A DNA stretch of 19,621 nucleotides. Source: CAG-390 sp045531455 (GTDB lineage: Bacteria; Bacillota; Clostridia; Oscillospirales; CAG-272). Below the pieces are notes generated by a model. It saw only the letters and a list, made by a program, of their open reading frames with translations. It was not told the origin of the DNA and searched no databases. The position numbers and the translations under genes are program-made. Shown piece after piece: positions 1 through 8,484 of the stretch. Location of the stretch: assembly GCA_045531455.1 (NCBI GenBank), contig JAZSEA010000021.1:1-19621 (forward strand), in the 5' to 3' direction. Numbering within the stretch: position 1 is the stretch's first letter; each line of letters begins with the position of its first letter.

Positions 1-3000
1 TTCATCGCTGAAGTTCTTTCCACAGTCGGGGCAGGACCAATACTCGATCGTTCCGGTTGCCACACAGGTTGCATCTACCTTCGCGTGATGTACCTTGTTT
101 GCGTGGTTAGTTGCACCAACTGCTTCTGTGTAGGTTGCGCCACAGCCTTCGACAGTACAAGTATAGGTCTTAACGCCATCTGCTGTACAAGTGGAATCGG
201 TTGTCACTTCACCGCTGTTCCAAGTGTGTGCTGTTGGTGCTCCGTATCCGTTACAGCCGTTTACACATTTGAATGAGTGGGTTGCATCCTTGCCGTTGCC
301 GTCGCTCTTGATCTCTCCGGTGTAGGAGTGACCGAGTGCAGCAACTACATTCTGTGCTACAAGAACTTCGTTACATACCGAACAATGCTTACCTTCGGTA
401 AGACCGGTTGCGGTACAAGTGGGAGCAACCGCCGCGTCGACTACTTCGGTGTGACCGAGTGCATCGACTACTGTCTGTGCTACAAGTACTTCACCACATA
501 CGTCGCAGTGCTTACCTTCCGTAAGTCCGGTTGCGGTACAAGTGGGAGCAACCGCCGCGTCGATCACTTCGGTGTGACCAAGTGCATCGACTACATTCTG
601 TGCTACAAGAACTTCGTTACATACCGAACAATGCTTACCTTCGGTAAGACCGGTTTCGGTACAAGTAGGAGCTACTGCCGCGTCGATCACTTCGGTGTGA
701 CCGAGTGCGGCAATTTCTGTCTGCGCTACCGTGACTGTTCCGCAAACCGAACAGTGCTTACCTTCGGTAAGTCCGGTTGCGGTACAGGTTGCTGCTACAG
801 CAGCGTCGACTACTTCGGTGTGTCCGAGGGCATCGACTACTGTCTGTGCTACGAGAACCTCGTTACATACCGAACAGTGCTTACCTTCGGTAAGACCGGT
901 TTCGGTACAGGTTGCTGCTACAGCAGCGTCGACTACTTCGGTGTGTCCGAGGGCTGCGACTACTGTCTGTGCTACAAGAACCTCATTACATACCGAACAG
1001 TGCTTACCTTCGGTAAGACCGGTTGCGGTACAAGTGGGAGCAACCGCCGCGTCGACTACTTCGGTGTGACCGAGTGCAGCAACTACATTCTGTGCTACAA
1101 TAACTGCCTTACATACCGAACAGTGCTTACCTTCGGTAAGACCGGTTTCGGTACAGGTAGGAGCTACTGCCGCGTCAACTACTTCAGTGTGCGCAAGCTT
1201 TGCAATAGCTTCGGTCTTGGTGCCGCCGCAAGTTGCGCAAGTGTAGGTCTTTACACCTTCTTCAGCACAAGTCGCCGATTTGGTAACAACACCGTCATCG
1301 TAGCTGTGGCCGAGTGCGGCTCCTTCGGTTGCGCCACAGACCGAGCAGGTCTTGGGTGCAGTACAGGTTGCAGCGGTCCAGCTATGACCGGTTGCTGCAA
1401 TTGTTTCAGTATAACTATTACCGCAATTTGTACAGGTATAGGTCTTAACACCTTCTGCCGTACAGGTCGGCGCAGTTGTTATATTGCTTGTGTAAGTGTG
1501 AGTAGTACAATTGCACTTCGCGCAAGTACCGGTGTACCACATATCGTGGGTTGAACAGTACAAAAAGATTGAATCATCTGACTCGACTTCTGCAGTTTTC
1601 AAGTATGTGCCATCACCATGCTTCAACCACACTGAATTAACAGTAATCTTAACCATTCCGCCTTCCGTATCGTCAGATATATACGTATTTTGGTAAGTAA
1701 CAGACGATGCAGGTTGATCGGGATTCAAATAGATTACTCCAGTGCCGTCAGAAACAATTATGGCTCCTCCTCCGGTAGTATATACATTACCAAGAGTAGC
1801 ATTCATTGTTCCATTGACAACAATCTTTGCATCAGGCAGTTGGCTTGCTGTAGTAATACCATTCAGACGGTTAACACCAGGTGCTCTGCCTGGAACATAA
1901 CCGAGAGGAATTATGAGTTTAGTATTATTTGCTCCGCAATAAGTTCCCCATTGTTCAGAGTCAAAGATATAAACATTTACTCCGTCGCCTAAATCGCACG
2001 TTGCGCCTTCATCAACAACAATCTCTGCACCGGGAAGCATTGATATGTCTTGTGAAATTGTAATCTTTCCATTGGAACAAACACGAACAGATATATTGTT
2101 GGTAATTGGTAATTCAAACAACTCAGAATCAATATTCGTACCGCCTATACTCATCTGAATCGGGGATACCGAAAGTTCGCCATTGGCTTCAATAATCAAT
2201 CTATCTTGCGAACCATCATAATATTTAGAAACATAGCCGGAAGATATCTTAAACATTGAATCTGCAGAATTACCGATGAACGGCACCGATGCAGAAAAAT
2301 GCATATTTTGCATAAAAATTGATGTCGTACTGTATTCTGTTGCACCAGAATATAATATCAATTTTGCTTCAATGTTCTGAACATAATACTGATTCAACGG
2401 GAATACTCCGTATGATTTATATGTTTCTGCTAATTCGGTAGTAGCTGTACCACCTCGGAAGTCTGTAAATTGGAAATTCTCATATACAGTTGAACCAGAA
2501 TTTGCTGTAATAGTTCCATCGCCTATGATAAAGCCCCAACAGTATAATGCTGCTCCGCTATTTAATGTAATAGTTGAATTAGTCGACGTTTTAACAAATC
2601 CAACATTTTCGGTAGGAGCACCGCAATACTTTCCACCACCATTGGATGCGGCATGCTGACCGCCAACCTCGATTGCACCATTTACAATAATATTGGCATT
2701 AGGTGCTAATGTAAGTGTTCGATACGCTGTGGGCTGGACCCAAGCTTTATTTCCGCTAGAATTTATGTACGACGAGGTACTGGTACAGCTTGCATTGGCA
2801 CCATGGGCGGTATTCGCATCATTGTACGGAATCAACAATGTGACTCCGGAAGAAATCGAATAATTACCTGCTTGAAGCGTACCGTCGGATACCAGAATAA
2901 TAGTCTTATTTGTTCCACCTACAGCAGCTGCGTTTGCTTTATTAAGATCTGTATAGTAAACGCCCCCTACCATAAATACTGCATTACCTGCTGCGCCAGC

Positions 3001-3681
3001 AAACAGTGCATTAATAGTTGTATCTGCACTAAATGACAGCGTAGCATTAGCAGACGTAGACAGAACTACACCGGTCGAATCATTTATCCAACCCAAAAAC
3101 TTCACATTGGATGCAGGGGTCGCAACAAACGTAGCGCCATCGGCTCCTACTGTCACTTCTCCGCCGTTGGCAATGCTTGAACCGTTAACGATTACACTAC
3201 CCAAAGAAGTGTCATAATTCACAGTAATCTTAGCATCAGCGATTGCTTCGCATGAAATATTACTCAATGCGAGTGTCGCTTTACCTGCGCCAAAACTCTT
3301 CTTACCGGAAACTACCACAGTAACAATACCCTCGGCGTCTAACGTTGCGTTATAATTTCCCGAGGCACTTGCAGCTGCTCCTGCAACCGTGAAACTACCA
3401 TAGTTACCGCTTACGCTATAATCAAAAGAAACATTCGCCTTATTACCGGAATTATTTTTGATTGTTAACGTAACCGTTTCGCATCCTATTATGCCACCTT
3501 CGGCGGATATTACATAAGAAGTGGCTGTGCAAGTACCTAATGTACCGTTGCTATTGGTTATTAATACCGATCCACAGGTTGTATCCGTCGCGCTCGCCGG
3601 GATGGCGACAGTAGGCACAAGCGGGACTATCATTGCGATAGTTATAATAAACGCAAATATGCGCTTTAATTTCATTTTCAT
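1..3681 (-). CDS. Large secreted surface protein with Cys/His tandem repeats (C-terminus outside window)
   Basis: Open for 1227 codons from an ATG at 3681 to the window edge with no stop, so the C-terminus is missing. Residues 1-31 form a signal peptide: a Lys/Arg start, a hydrophobic core and a cleavage site near PASA. Residues 35-145 are beta-rich. Residues about 150-229 resemble a divergent InlB-type B-repeat (FLGWIN, then SADTTINALFAG). Residues about 230-725 are Gly/Asn/Thr-rich, with repeated short strands such as NIIVNGAIEVGG, suggesting a beta-helix-like adhesin region. From residue 728 onward come at least 13 modules with a leading His and three Cys (one C plus CxxC), seven of them near-identical (residues 831-1117). 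Such modules are common in Clostridia extracellular proteins; their function is not established. The Shine-Dalgarno AAAGGA lies about 14 nt upstream, rather far. The N-terminal two thirds is visibly more AT-rich than the repeat part. A wall anchor could lie beyond the edge. An adhesin-like surface role is inferred. Confidence 0.85.
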   Translation of the reverse strand, partial: MKMKLKRIFAFIITIAMIVPLVPTVAIPASATDTTCGSVLITNSNGTLGTCTATSYVISAEGGIIGCETVTLTIKNNSGNKANVSFDYSVSGNYGSFTVAGAAASASGNYNATLDAEGIVTVVVSGKKSFGAGKATLALSNISCEAIADAKITVNYDTSLGSVIVNGSSIANGGEVTVGADGATFVATPASNVKFLGWINDSTGVVLSTSANATLSFSADTTINALFAGAAGNAVFMVGGVYYTDLNKANAAAVGGTNKTIILVSDGTLQAGNYSISSGVTLLIPYNDANTAHGANASCTSTSSYINSSGNKAWVQPTAYRTLTLAPNANIIVNGAIEVGGQHAASNGGGKYCGAPTENVGFVKTSTNSTITLNSGAALYCWGFIIGDGTITANSGSTVYENFQFTDFRGGTATTELAETYKSYGVFPLNQYYVQNIEAKLILYSGATEYSTTSIFMQNMHFSASVPFIGNSADSMFKISSGYVSKYYDGSQDRLIIEANGELSVSPIQMSIGGTNIDSELFELPITNNISVRVCSNGKITISQDISMLPGAEIVVDEGATCDLGDGVNVYIFDSEQWGTYCGANNTKLIIPLGYVPGRAPGVNRLNGITTASQLPDAKIVVNGTMNATLGNVYTTGGGAIIVSDGTGVIYLNPDQPASSVTYQNTYISDDTEGGMVKITVNSVWLKHGDGTYLKTAEVESDDSIFLYCSTHDMWYTGTCAKCNCTTHTYTSNITTAPTCTAEGVKTYTCTNCGNSYTETIAATGHSWTAATCTAPKTCSVCGATEGAALGHSYDDGVVTKSATCAEEGVKTYTCATCGGTKTEAIAKLAHTEVVDAAVAPTCTETGLTEGKHCSVCKAVIVAQNVVAALGHTEVVDAAVAPTCTATGLTEGKHCSVCNEVLVAQTVVAALGHTEVVDAAVAATCTETGLTEGKHCSVCNEVLVAQTVVDALGHTEVVDAAVAATCTATGLTEGKHCSVCGTVTVAQTEIAALGHTEVIDAAVAPTCTETGLTEGKHCSVCNEVLVAQNVVDALGHTEVIDAAVAPTCTATGLTEGKHCDVCGEVLVAQTVVDALGHTEVVDAAVAPTCTATGLTEGKHCSVCNEVLVAQNVVAALGHSYTGEIKSDGNGKDATHSFKCVNGCNGYGAPTAHTWNSGEVTTDSTCTADGVKTYTCTVEGCGATYTEAVGATNHANKVHHAKVDATCVATGTIEYWSCPDCGKNFSDE
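331..1191 (-). repeat. Seven tandem 123-bp (41-aa) repeats
   Basis: Seven in-frame copies of exactly 123 bp run without gaps from 1191 down to 331 within the surface protein. Each begins HTEVVDAAVA(P/A)TCT, continues TGLTEGKHCSVC and ends VAQ-x-VVxALG. Variation is limited to a few positions (E or A after TCT, the residues after SVC, N or T after VAQ). More divergent modules flank the array on both sides (residues 728-830 and 1118-1227). The pattern suggests expansion and homogenisation by unequal recombination. Confidence 0.95.
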
Positions 3682-3731
3682 TCTTTTTATGCTTTTCCTT
3701 TCTATCAAATACAAAATTTATTCGATTATTT

Positions 3732-3764
3732 CATATACCCGGCGGCGTTTCCGCCGGGTATATG
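3732..3764. other. Perfect 14-bp stem-loop between the two surface genes
   Basis: The arms CATATACCCGGCGG (3732-3745) and its exact complement (3751-3764) enclose a five-base loop. The hairpin lies downstream of the 3826-8187 stop in the minus direction. Neither side has a run of T, so it is not a canonical intrinsic terminator. It may act as a partial terminator or mRNA 3'-end stabiliser. Confidence 0.7.
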
Positions 3765-3771
3765 AATACGC

Positions 3772-3804
3772 CATATCATCCTAAGGAAAAGAAGGGATGA
3801 TATG
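3772..3804. other. Second stem-loop (10-bp stem) between the two surface genes
   Basis: CATATCATCC (3772-3781) pairs with GGATGATATG (3795-3804) across a 13-base loop. It is the first hairpin after the stop codon of the 3826-8187 gene when read in the minus direction. No T-run follows in that direction. On the plus strand a T-rich stretch follows, but no plus-strand gene reads into it. Confidence 0.6.
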
Positions 3805-3825
3805 TTTCTTTATTGGTCGTTTGAA

Positions 3826-6800
3826 TTACCAATCAATATCGGTCTTTTCGAGGAGGACCGCATTGATCCTTGCAATATCGGCTGCGGTAACTCTGCCGTC
3901 GCCGTTTGCATCGGCTGCGAGAGCCTCAAGAGAGTCGAGGGTGAGGTCGCCCGAGAGGACCTTAGCCTTGATAGCGTTGATATCGTCAGCATCTACGCTT
4001 CCGTCGAAGTCGGCGTCGCCCTTAACAACAACATATACCTTATCTTCGGTCGCGCTGGCGGGAACTGCATAATTGTAGCTTCCGTCTGCATTCTCGGTAG
4101 CCTCAAGAGGAATATAAACGCCGTTCTTGAGATATCCGACTGTTGCAACCTTTTCGCTGTCGCTTACGGTCACGACACGTCCCATAACGCTGTATTCGTA
4201 TCCGATGCTCTTACAATCCTCAACCGTGAGGAGGGGATTGGTCAGTCTTCCCTGCGAGTCGAAATCATAATGTCCGGAGGGAACAAGAGCATTCGATCTG
4301 TGTGCGGAGATGAAGAAATTGCTCTGATTAACATAGACAAGTCCGGTTTCTCCGTTTACGTAATAGTAATAACCGCTATCTCCGGCATATAGACCAGCAG
4401 GCACCTGACGAACACCCTTCTTGAGGAAGTGGTAGTTTGTACCGTCGAAATATGCGTCGGTGAAATCCGTTCTGAGAGCACCCATCTCGTCGCCGGTAAG
4501 CAGATGATACTGGTTATCGGAGGTGGCTACGGCATCCTGCTTCATAACTCTGACAAAGCCTGTGGAGGTCATTCTGGGATAGCTGTTTTCCGCAAAGTAA
4601 AACTTGCCTTCAACCTCGAACCAGCCGTACGCCCAATCGCCTGCCCATCTGTAACGCCAACCGGTATGCTTATTTCCGTCGTTACCGTAAACTTTCACGT
4701 CATATACCCAATCACCGAGGGTGAGAATATGATCGGTGAAGGTATATTCGTAGTCGACCATAGGAGTATAACTACCCTCTGCCATCGCGGGGTTCATCTT
4801 CTCCCTGATCGTATACTTACCGTCAACAGCCTTACCGGTATCGGGATCGAAATAGTAGTTATTGCCATCGTAGACCTGCCATCCCTTCTGAGCTACACCC
4901 TTGGTAGCATAGTAGAGATCGCCATTGAATTCGATAAGACCCGTCTTACCGTCCTCGCTTATAAGCTTACCAGTCTCGTCGAACTCATAGAAACGGTCCT
5001 GAGTCGAGTTGGTACGGTCGGGAACGAGCTGTGTGCCCGTCAGAGCCTCGTTGTCTACGTAATAGTAGTAATCGCTGCCTTCCTCGTGCCAGCCCTGGCG
5101 GATCTCGTTATTGATAAGGTAGATGTCCGCAAAGTCCATATACTGGCTCGAGAAGCGGGCGCCTCTGTCGTTGTTGGTTACTGTTGATTCATCTTCCTCC
5201 GCATTAGGATCATCAGTTACGAAGTCGCTTCGGCAATCCTCTTCATGGATGTAGGGATAGAGACCGTATTTCGCTTGGTTCTCTGCCTCACTTGCGAAGG
5301 AATAGAGAGAGCTTGCAGCGAGGTAGATATCGTAATATACGTTACCGTTGTTAGCGATAAGGACCTCGTTGTTATAGTAAGCGGCATTGTCCTTGACGGT
5401 TGCCGTGATACCCGAGAGGATGCAAAGGGGATTTGCGGTCGCGGGATCGATCGGCTGGCTCTGGTTTACCCAGTTACATACGATGGTAAGTACGTTGTTT
5501 TCGTCAAGGCTGTAGTTCGTAAGCGTGAAGTAATCGTTGATGACCTTAAGATTCGTAACGTCAACATTGAGCTCGGGGCTGAACTCGGCTCTGATGGTTA
5601 CGTTAGTCTGTACACATACACGCTCTGCAAGCTGGAGGAGATAGTTCCAAGCAGATGCGCCCTCCTGGTATGTAGGAAGCATCGATTTGATCGGCTCGAG
5701 CTGGGGTGGGAAGTCTATAGCGGTGATATCAAGAGCGAAGGTATACTTGATCTCAACAGGGGAATCGGGGTCGGAAATACGGTAGAGCATATTGTCCGTG
5801 CTCTTTGCGTTCTCGATCTCACGGTTCCAAGCAAGCTTGCGATTACCTTGGGTTGCGTTCTCGAAGTCGAAGGTTGCTTCGTCTGCGTAGTAGAGGCTAA
5901 CAGTAGCTGTCTTACCAACCTCACCCGATGAAGTTGCTACAACTGCTAATAAAGTCGCTGTTCGTATTCCACTTAATTTATCACCTGTAAATGTCAAACC
6001 GCTGATTGTACCAGCTGTCGAAACAAAATCCTGAGTATCTGCGAAAAGTACGATAGCATCTTGCAAAGGCGTAAACGCAACGGGATAACCCTGATACCAT
6101 ACGGTGACCTCGATCTCCTTCGGAACGCCGTAGATCGCGGTGATTCTGTCCTCGACGAACTTGATATCGTCGGGGATGACGACGCCGATGGTCTTGCCGC
6201 CGACTACCGCACCGTTTACGATATACTCAACGGTTACCTCGCCGTTTGCAAGAGCGGTGAACTTGCCGTTCTCGTCGATGGTGGCAATGGTCTCGTCCGA
6301 AACTCTCCAATAGGAGCCCTCGGGGATCACTGCTGCGTTACCCGTGTTACTTACGCCGGTTACGCTGAACTGCATCGAGGTGTTTGCGGTGATATAATCA
6401 TAATCAGAGGTAACGATCGCGTGGTCAAATGCCGTGGAGGGAGCTGCGGTCGAGATCGCTACGAGCGATACCGAAACCTGTCTCTCATAGCCGTCGGAGG
6501 GAACGTTAGTGAGCTGGATCTCATCGCTTCCCGCGGGCTTGGAAAGATATGTGGTCGATCCGCCGCCGTCGAGGTTGATCGCGTGTACGCAGCCTGCCTC
6601 AAGCATGATCTGCGCGATCTCCTCCATTGCGCCGCCCGCAGAACGGGGCAGCTGACGGCCGTCAAGAACCATCATTACGACCGAACCGTCTGCCTTGATA
6701 CCGACTGCGGTACGGCTTGCACGGTTGGAGGTGTAGTTGGAGTTCTTTGTTACGTTGACCTTGCCGTCCTTGACAAGAACCGCGCCAAATCCGCCGATAG

Positions 6801-8187
6801 CGTCCTGGATCTGACCCTTATAGGTCTCGTACTCAGCCTGAGTACCGATAACTGCGCTTCCGTCCTTGAGGATCGCAAAGAAGCCGTCCTTGTCAACGGG
6901 ATAGTACTCGGTGCCGTTCATGATAAGAAGACCGCCGGGAGTACCGTTCGTGATATTGTATCCGTCGCCGTTTGTTGCTACGATCGGATAGTAGTTTCCC
7001 TTGTCCTTATTGTTCTCGATAAGGGCGTAGACCTGCTCTCTTACGCTCTGGAGGCCCCAACCCTTCGAGGGGTCGTTGTCCTTGTAGTTCGCAACGATGG
7101 TTACGTCATCGCGCTGTACCTCAACGGTAGCAACGTAGTAAACGATCTGCTTGCCGTCTGCGGTCTGAGCATAGTTGATATCCTGAGTGATACCGGGAGC
7201 CAAGATGGAGTGCTCGTTCTGGAAGACGCTGTAGTATCCGTTAGCGGGACCTGTTTCTTCAACGACACCCTCGATAAGCTTGCCCTTAGCCTGGCTGTAA
7301 ACGTAATCAGCAAATGCATAGCAGCACGCCTCGCGGAGAGCATTGTAGCTCGTAAGTCCGCGCTTGGATTCAAGGATCTTGAGTCCGACGTCTGCGGAGT
7401 AGGACTCGTAGATCGCCTTGCGGACCGCTTCCTGATTGTCAGCAACCGCAAAACGGTTGTTCATAAAGTATACGGTACGGTCTGTATCGTTGAGATCAGC
7501 GGTATAGTACGCTTCCATGATCTCGCTGAACTTCTTGTTGCCGTTATTCTTGTTGTACTCGGAAACGAAATAATACGCGTCCATATCTCCGTAGAAGTCA
7601 TCCCATCCGTATGCACCGGATGCATTGACGCCGAAGCAGTTTTCAAGAATATATGCAGCCATTTCATCAATAGTACCCGAGGGCACGTTGCCTTCGTTTA
7701 CGCTGTACTGAAGAAGGTCGCAGATATCGCCTGCCCAACCCGAAAGGTCAGCAGAGCCCTTGTTGATATAGGAAATATTCATACAGCCGAACATATGGCC
7801 GAAGTCTGCCTGGTTTCCGTTCGGAAGAATGAAGTCATCGATAACGATATCCTTGAGATTCATCGCGGTGGTGCCATGCTCGGCATCCTCCTGCTCTACG
7901 TACTGAGTAAAGCCGACGATCTCCTGACCCGCGAGGGTCTCCCAGTTATCGTCCTGGTATCTTTCAACACCTGTACGGATAAAGTTCAAGACCAATTCGC
8001 CGGGATCTCTGCCGTAGATCATTGCGGCGTATTCATCCGCGTAGATCTCGAGCTGCTTGAAATCTGCCATAAAGCCTGCATAGGTAGTAGAACTACCGGT
8101 AGCAAAAGCGGTAACGGGCAGGATTCCGATAACCATAATCGCAGCCAAAAGCAGCGAAATCAGTCTTTTTGTGCCTGTTTTGATCAT
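3826..8187 (-). CDS. Secreted phosphodiester glycosidase (NAGPA-like) domain protein with wall-binding-like repeats and dockerin-like C-terminus
   Basis: A 1453-residue protein. The ATG at 8187 follows AGAGAGG with six bases between. Residues 1-30 are a signal peptide (core SLLLAAIMVIGILPV, then AFAT). Residues 33-310 form a domain I cannot name, with motifs FGHMFGCMN (129-137) and DLSGWAGD (147-154). Residues about 318-580 match the phosphodiester glycosidase family of lysosomal NAGPA: NGDGYNITNGTPGG (406-419), SRTAVGI (491-497), INLDGGGSTTYL (537-548) and a closing RQVSVSLVAI. An Ig-like (BIG_2-type) domain spans about 590-670. A beta-rich region with a DPNAEEDE acidic linker follows to about 1010. 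Residues 1030-1315 contain aromatic wall-binding-like repeats (GWQVYDGNNYYFD, GWFEVEGKFYF). Residues 1389-1448 carry two EF-hand-like loops (DADFDGSVDADD, DANGDGRVTAAD) typical of type I dockerins. It is probably cell-surface located, perhaps cleaving or binding sugar-phosphodiester glycans. The substrate is unknown. Confidence 0.92.
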   Translation of the reverse strand: MIKTGTKRLISLLLAAIMVIGILPVTAFATGSSTTYAGFMADFKQLEIYADEYAAMIYGRDPGELVLNFIRTGVERYQDDNWETLAGQEIVGFTQYVEQEDAEHGTTAMNLKDIVIDDFILPNGNQADFGHMFGCMNISYINKGSADLSGWAGDICDLLQYSVNEGNVPSGTIDEMAAYILENCFGVNASGAYGWDDFYGDMDAYYFVSEYNKNNGNKKFSEIMEAYYTADLNDTDRTVYFMNNRFAVADNQEAVRKAIYESYSADVGLKILESKRGLTSYNALREACCYAFADYVYSQAKGKLIEGVVEETGPANGYYSVFQNEHSILAPGITQDINYAQTADGKQIVYYVATVEVQRDDVTIVANYKDNDPSKGWGLQSVREQVYALIENNKDKGNYYPIVATNGDGYNITNGTPGGLLIMNGTEYYPVDKDGFFAILKDGSAVIGTQAEYETYKGQIQDAIGGFGAVLVKDGKVNVTKNSNYTSNRASRTAVGIKADGSVVMMVLDGRQLPRSAGGAMEEIAQIMLEAGCVHAINLDGGGSTTYLSKPAGSDEIQLTNVPSDGYERQVSVSLVAISTAAPSTAFDHAIVTSDYDYITANTSMQFSVTGVSNTGNAAVIPEGSYWRVSDETIATIDENGKFTALANGEVTVEYIVNGAVVGGKTIGVVIPDDIKFVEDRITAIYGVPKEIEVTVWYQGYPVAFTPLQDAIVLFADTQDFVSTAGTISGLTFTGDKLSGIRTATLLAVVATSSGEVGKTATVSLYYADEATFDFENATQGNRKLAWNREIENAKSTDNMLYRISDPDSPVEIKYTFALDITAIDFPPQLEPIKSMLPTYQEGASAWNYLLQLAERVCVQTNVTIRAEFSPELNVDVTNLKVINDYFTLTNYSLDENNVLTIVCNWVNQSQPIDPATANPLCILSGITATVKDNAAYYNNEVLIANNGNVYYDIYLAASSLYSFASEAENQAKYGLYPYIHEEDCRSDFVTDDPNAEEDESTVTNNDRGARFSSQYMDFADIYLINNEIRQGWHEEGSDYYYYVDNEALTGTQLVPDRTNSTQDRFYEFDETGKLISEDGKTGLIEFNGDLYYATKGVAQKGWQVYDGNNYYFDPDTGKAVDGKYTIREKMNPAMAEGSYTPMVDYEYTFTDHILTLGDWVYDVKVYGNDGNKHTGWRYRWAGDWAYGWFEVEGKFYFAENSYPRMTSTGFVRVMKQDAVATSDNQYHLLTGDEMGALRTDFTDAYFDGTNYHFLKKGVRQVPAGLYAGDSGYYYYVNGETGLVYVNQSNFFISAHRSNALVPSGHYDFDSQGRLTNPLLTVEDCKSIGYEYSVMGRVVTVSDSEKVATVGYLKNGVYIPLEATENADGSYNYAVPASATEDKVYVVVKGDADFDGSVDADDINAIKAKVLSGDLTLDSLEALAADANGDGRVTAADIARINAVLLEKTDIDW

Positions 8188-8331
8188 TTTTTACCTCTCT
8201 TTATCGGGAAAATTTATATGCAACAAATACACATCTTCAGGTATTTGGTCAGCATCATTTTATTTAACTAGTATCAAATTAAATTGCGTCCAAATTATGC
8301 TCAACCATCATTAGACAATACTACGTATATC

Positions 8332-8360
8332 ATTATAACACCTTTCCGCCTTTTTGTCAA
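8332..8360 (-). promoter_or_regulatory. Consensus sigma-A promoter for the phosphodiester glycosidase gene
   Basis: On the minus strand TTGACA (8360-8355) and TATAAT (8337-8332) are separated by 17 bases, matching both hexamers fully. Transcription would start near 8325, leaving a leader of about 138 nt before the ATG at 8187. I see no riboswitch or clear structure in that leader. Confidence 0.9.
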
Positions 8361-8423
8361 TATAAACTAATCATTTTCATAAAAAAAGACATTTTTTGTA
8401 ACAGCTAAAAGAGGGATCAGGCA

Positions 8424-8471
8424 GAAACAAAAAATCACATATCCCGCCGCAATAACGGGATATGTGATTTT
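8424..8471 (-). terminator. Intrinsic terminator of the glycan operon
   Basis: A perfect 16-bp stem (8431-8446 with 8456-8471) encloses a nine-base loop. Read on the minus strand, the stem ends in a T-rich run (TTTTTTGTTT). It lies 14 bases past the stop of the GT4 gene and before the next promoter, so it closes the 14413-8485 operon and insulates the downstream surface gene. Confidence 0.93.
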
Positions 8472-8484
8472 TCTTCCTATTACA

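Noticed and set aside
331..1191. Regular repeats considered as a CRISPR array.
   Set aside because: The 123-bp units are contiguous, keep a reading frame and have no unique spacers.
277..1554. Long plus-strand frame of 425 codons with repeats across the left edge.
   Set aside because: It is the complement of the repeat region of the minus-strand surface protein, which has a signal peptide and a coherent domain order. The periodicity comes from the 123-bp repeat.
6061..8271. A 736-codon plus-strand frame opposite the glycosidase gene.
   Set aside because: The minus-strand frame has clear family motifs. The plus frame has none and no ribosome-binding site, and is a side effect of codon bias.
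8188..8325. The 138-nt leader of the glycosidase gene considered as a riboswitch.
   Set aside because: No recognisable aptamer core or terminator/antiterminator pair was found; the region is AT-rich and unstructured by eye.
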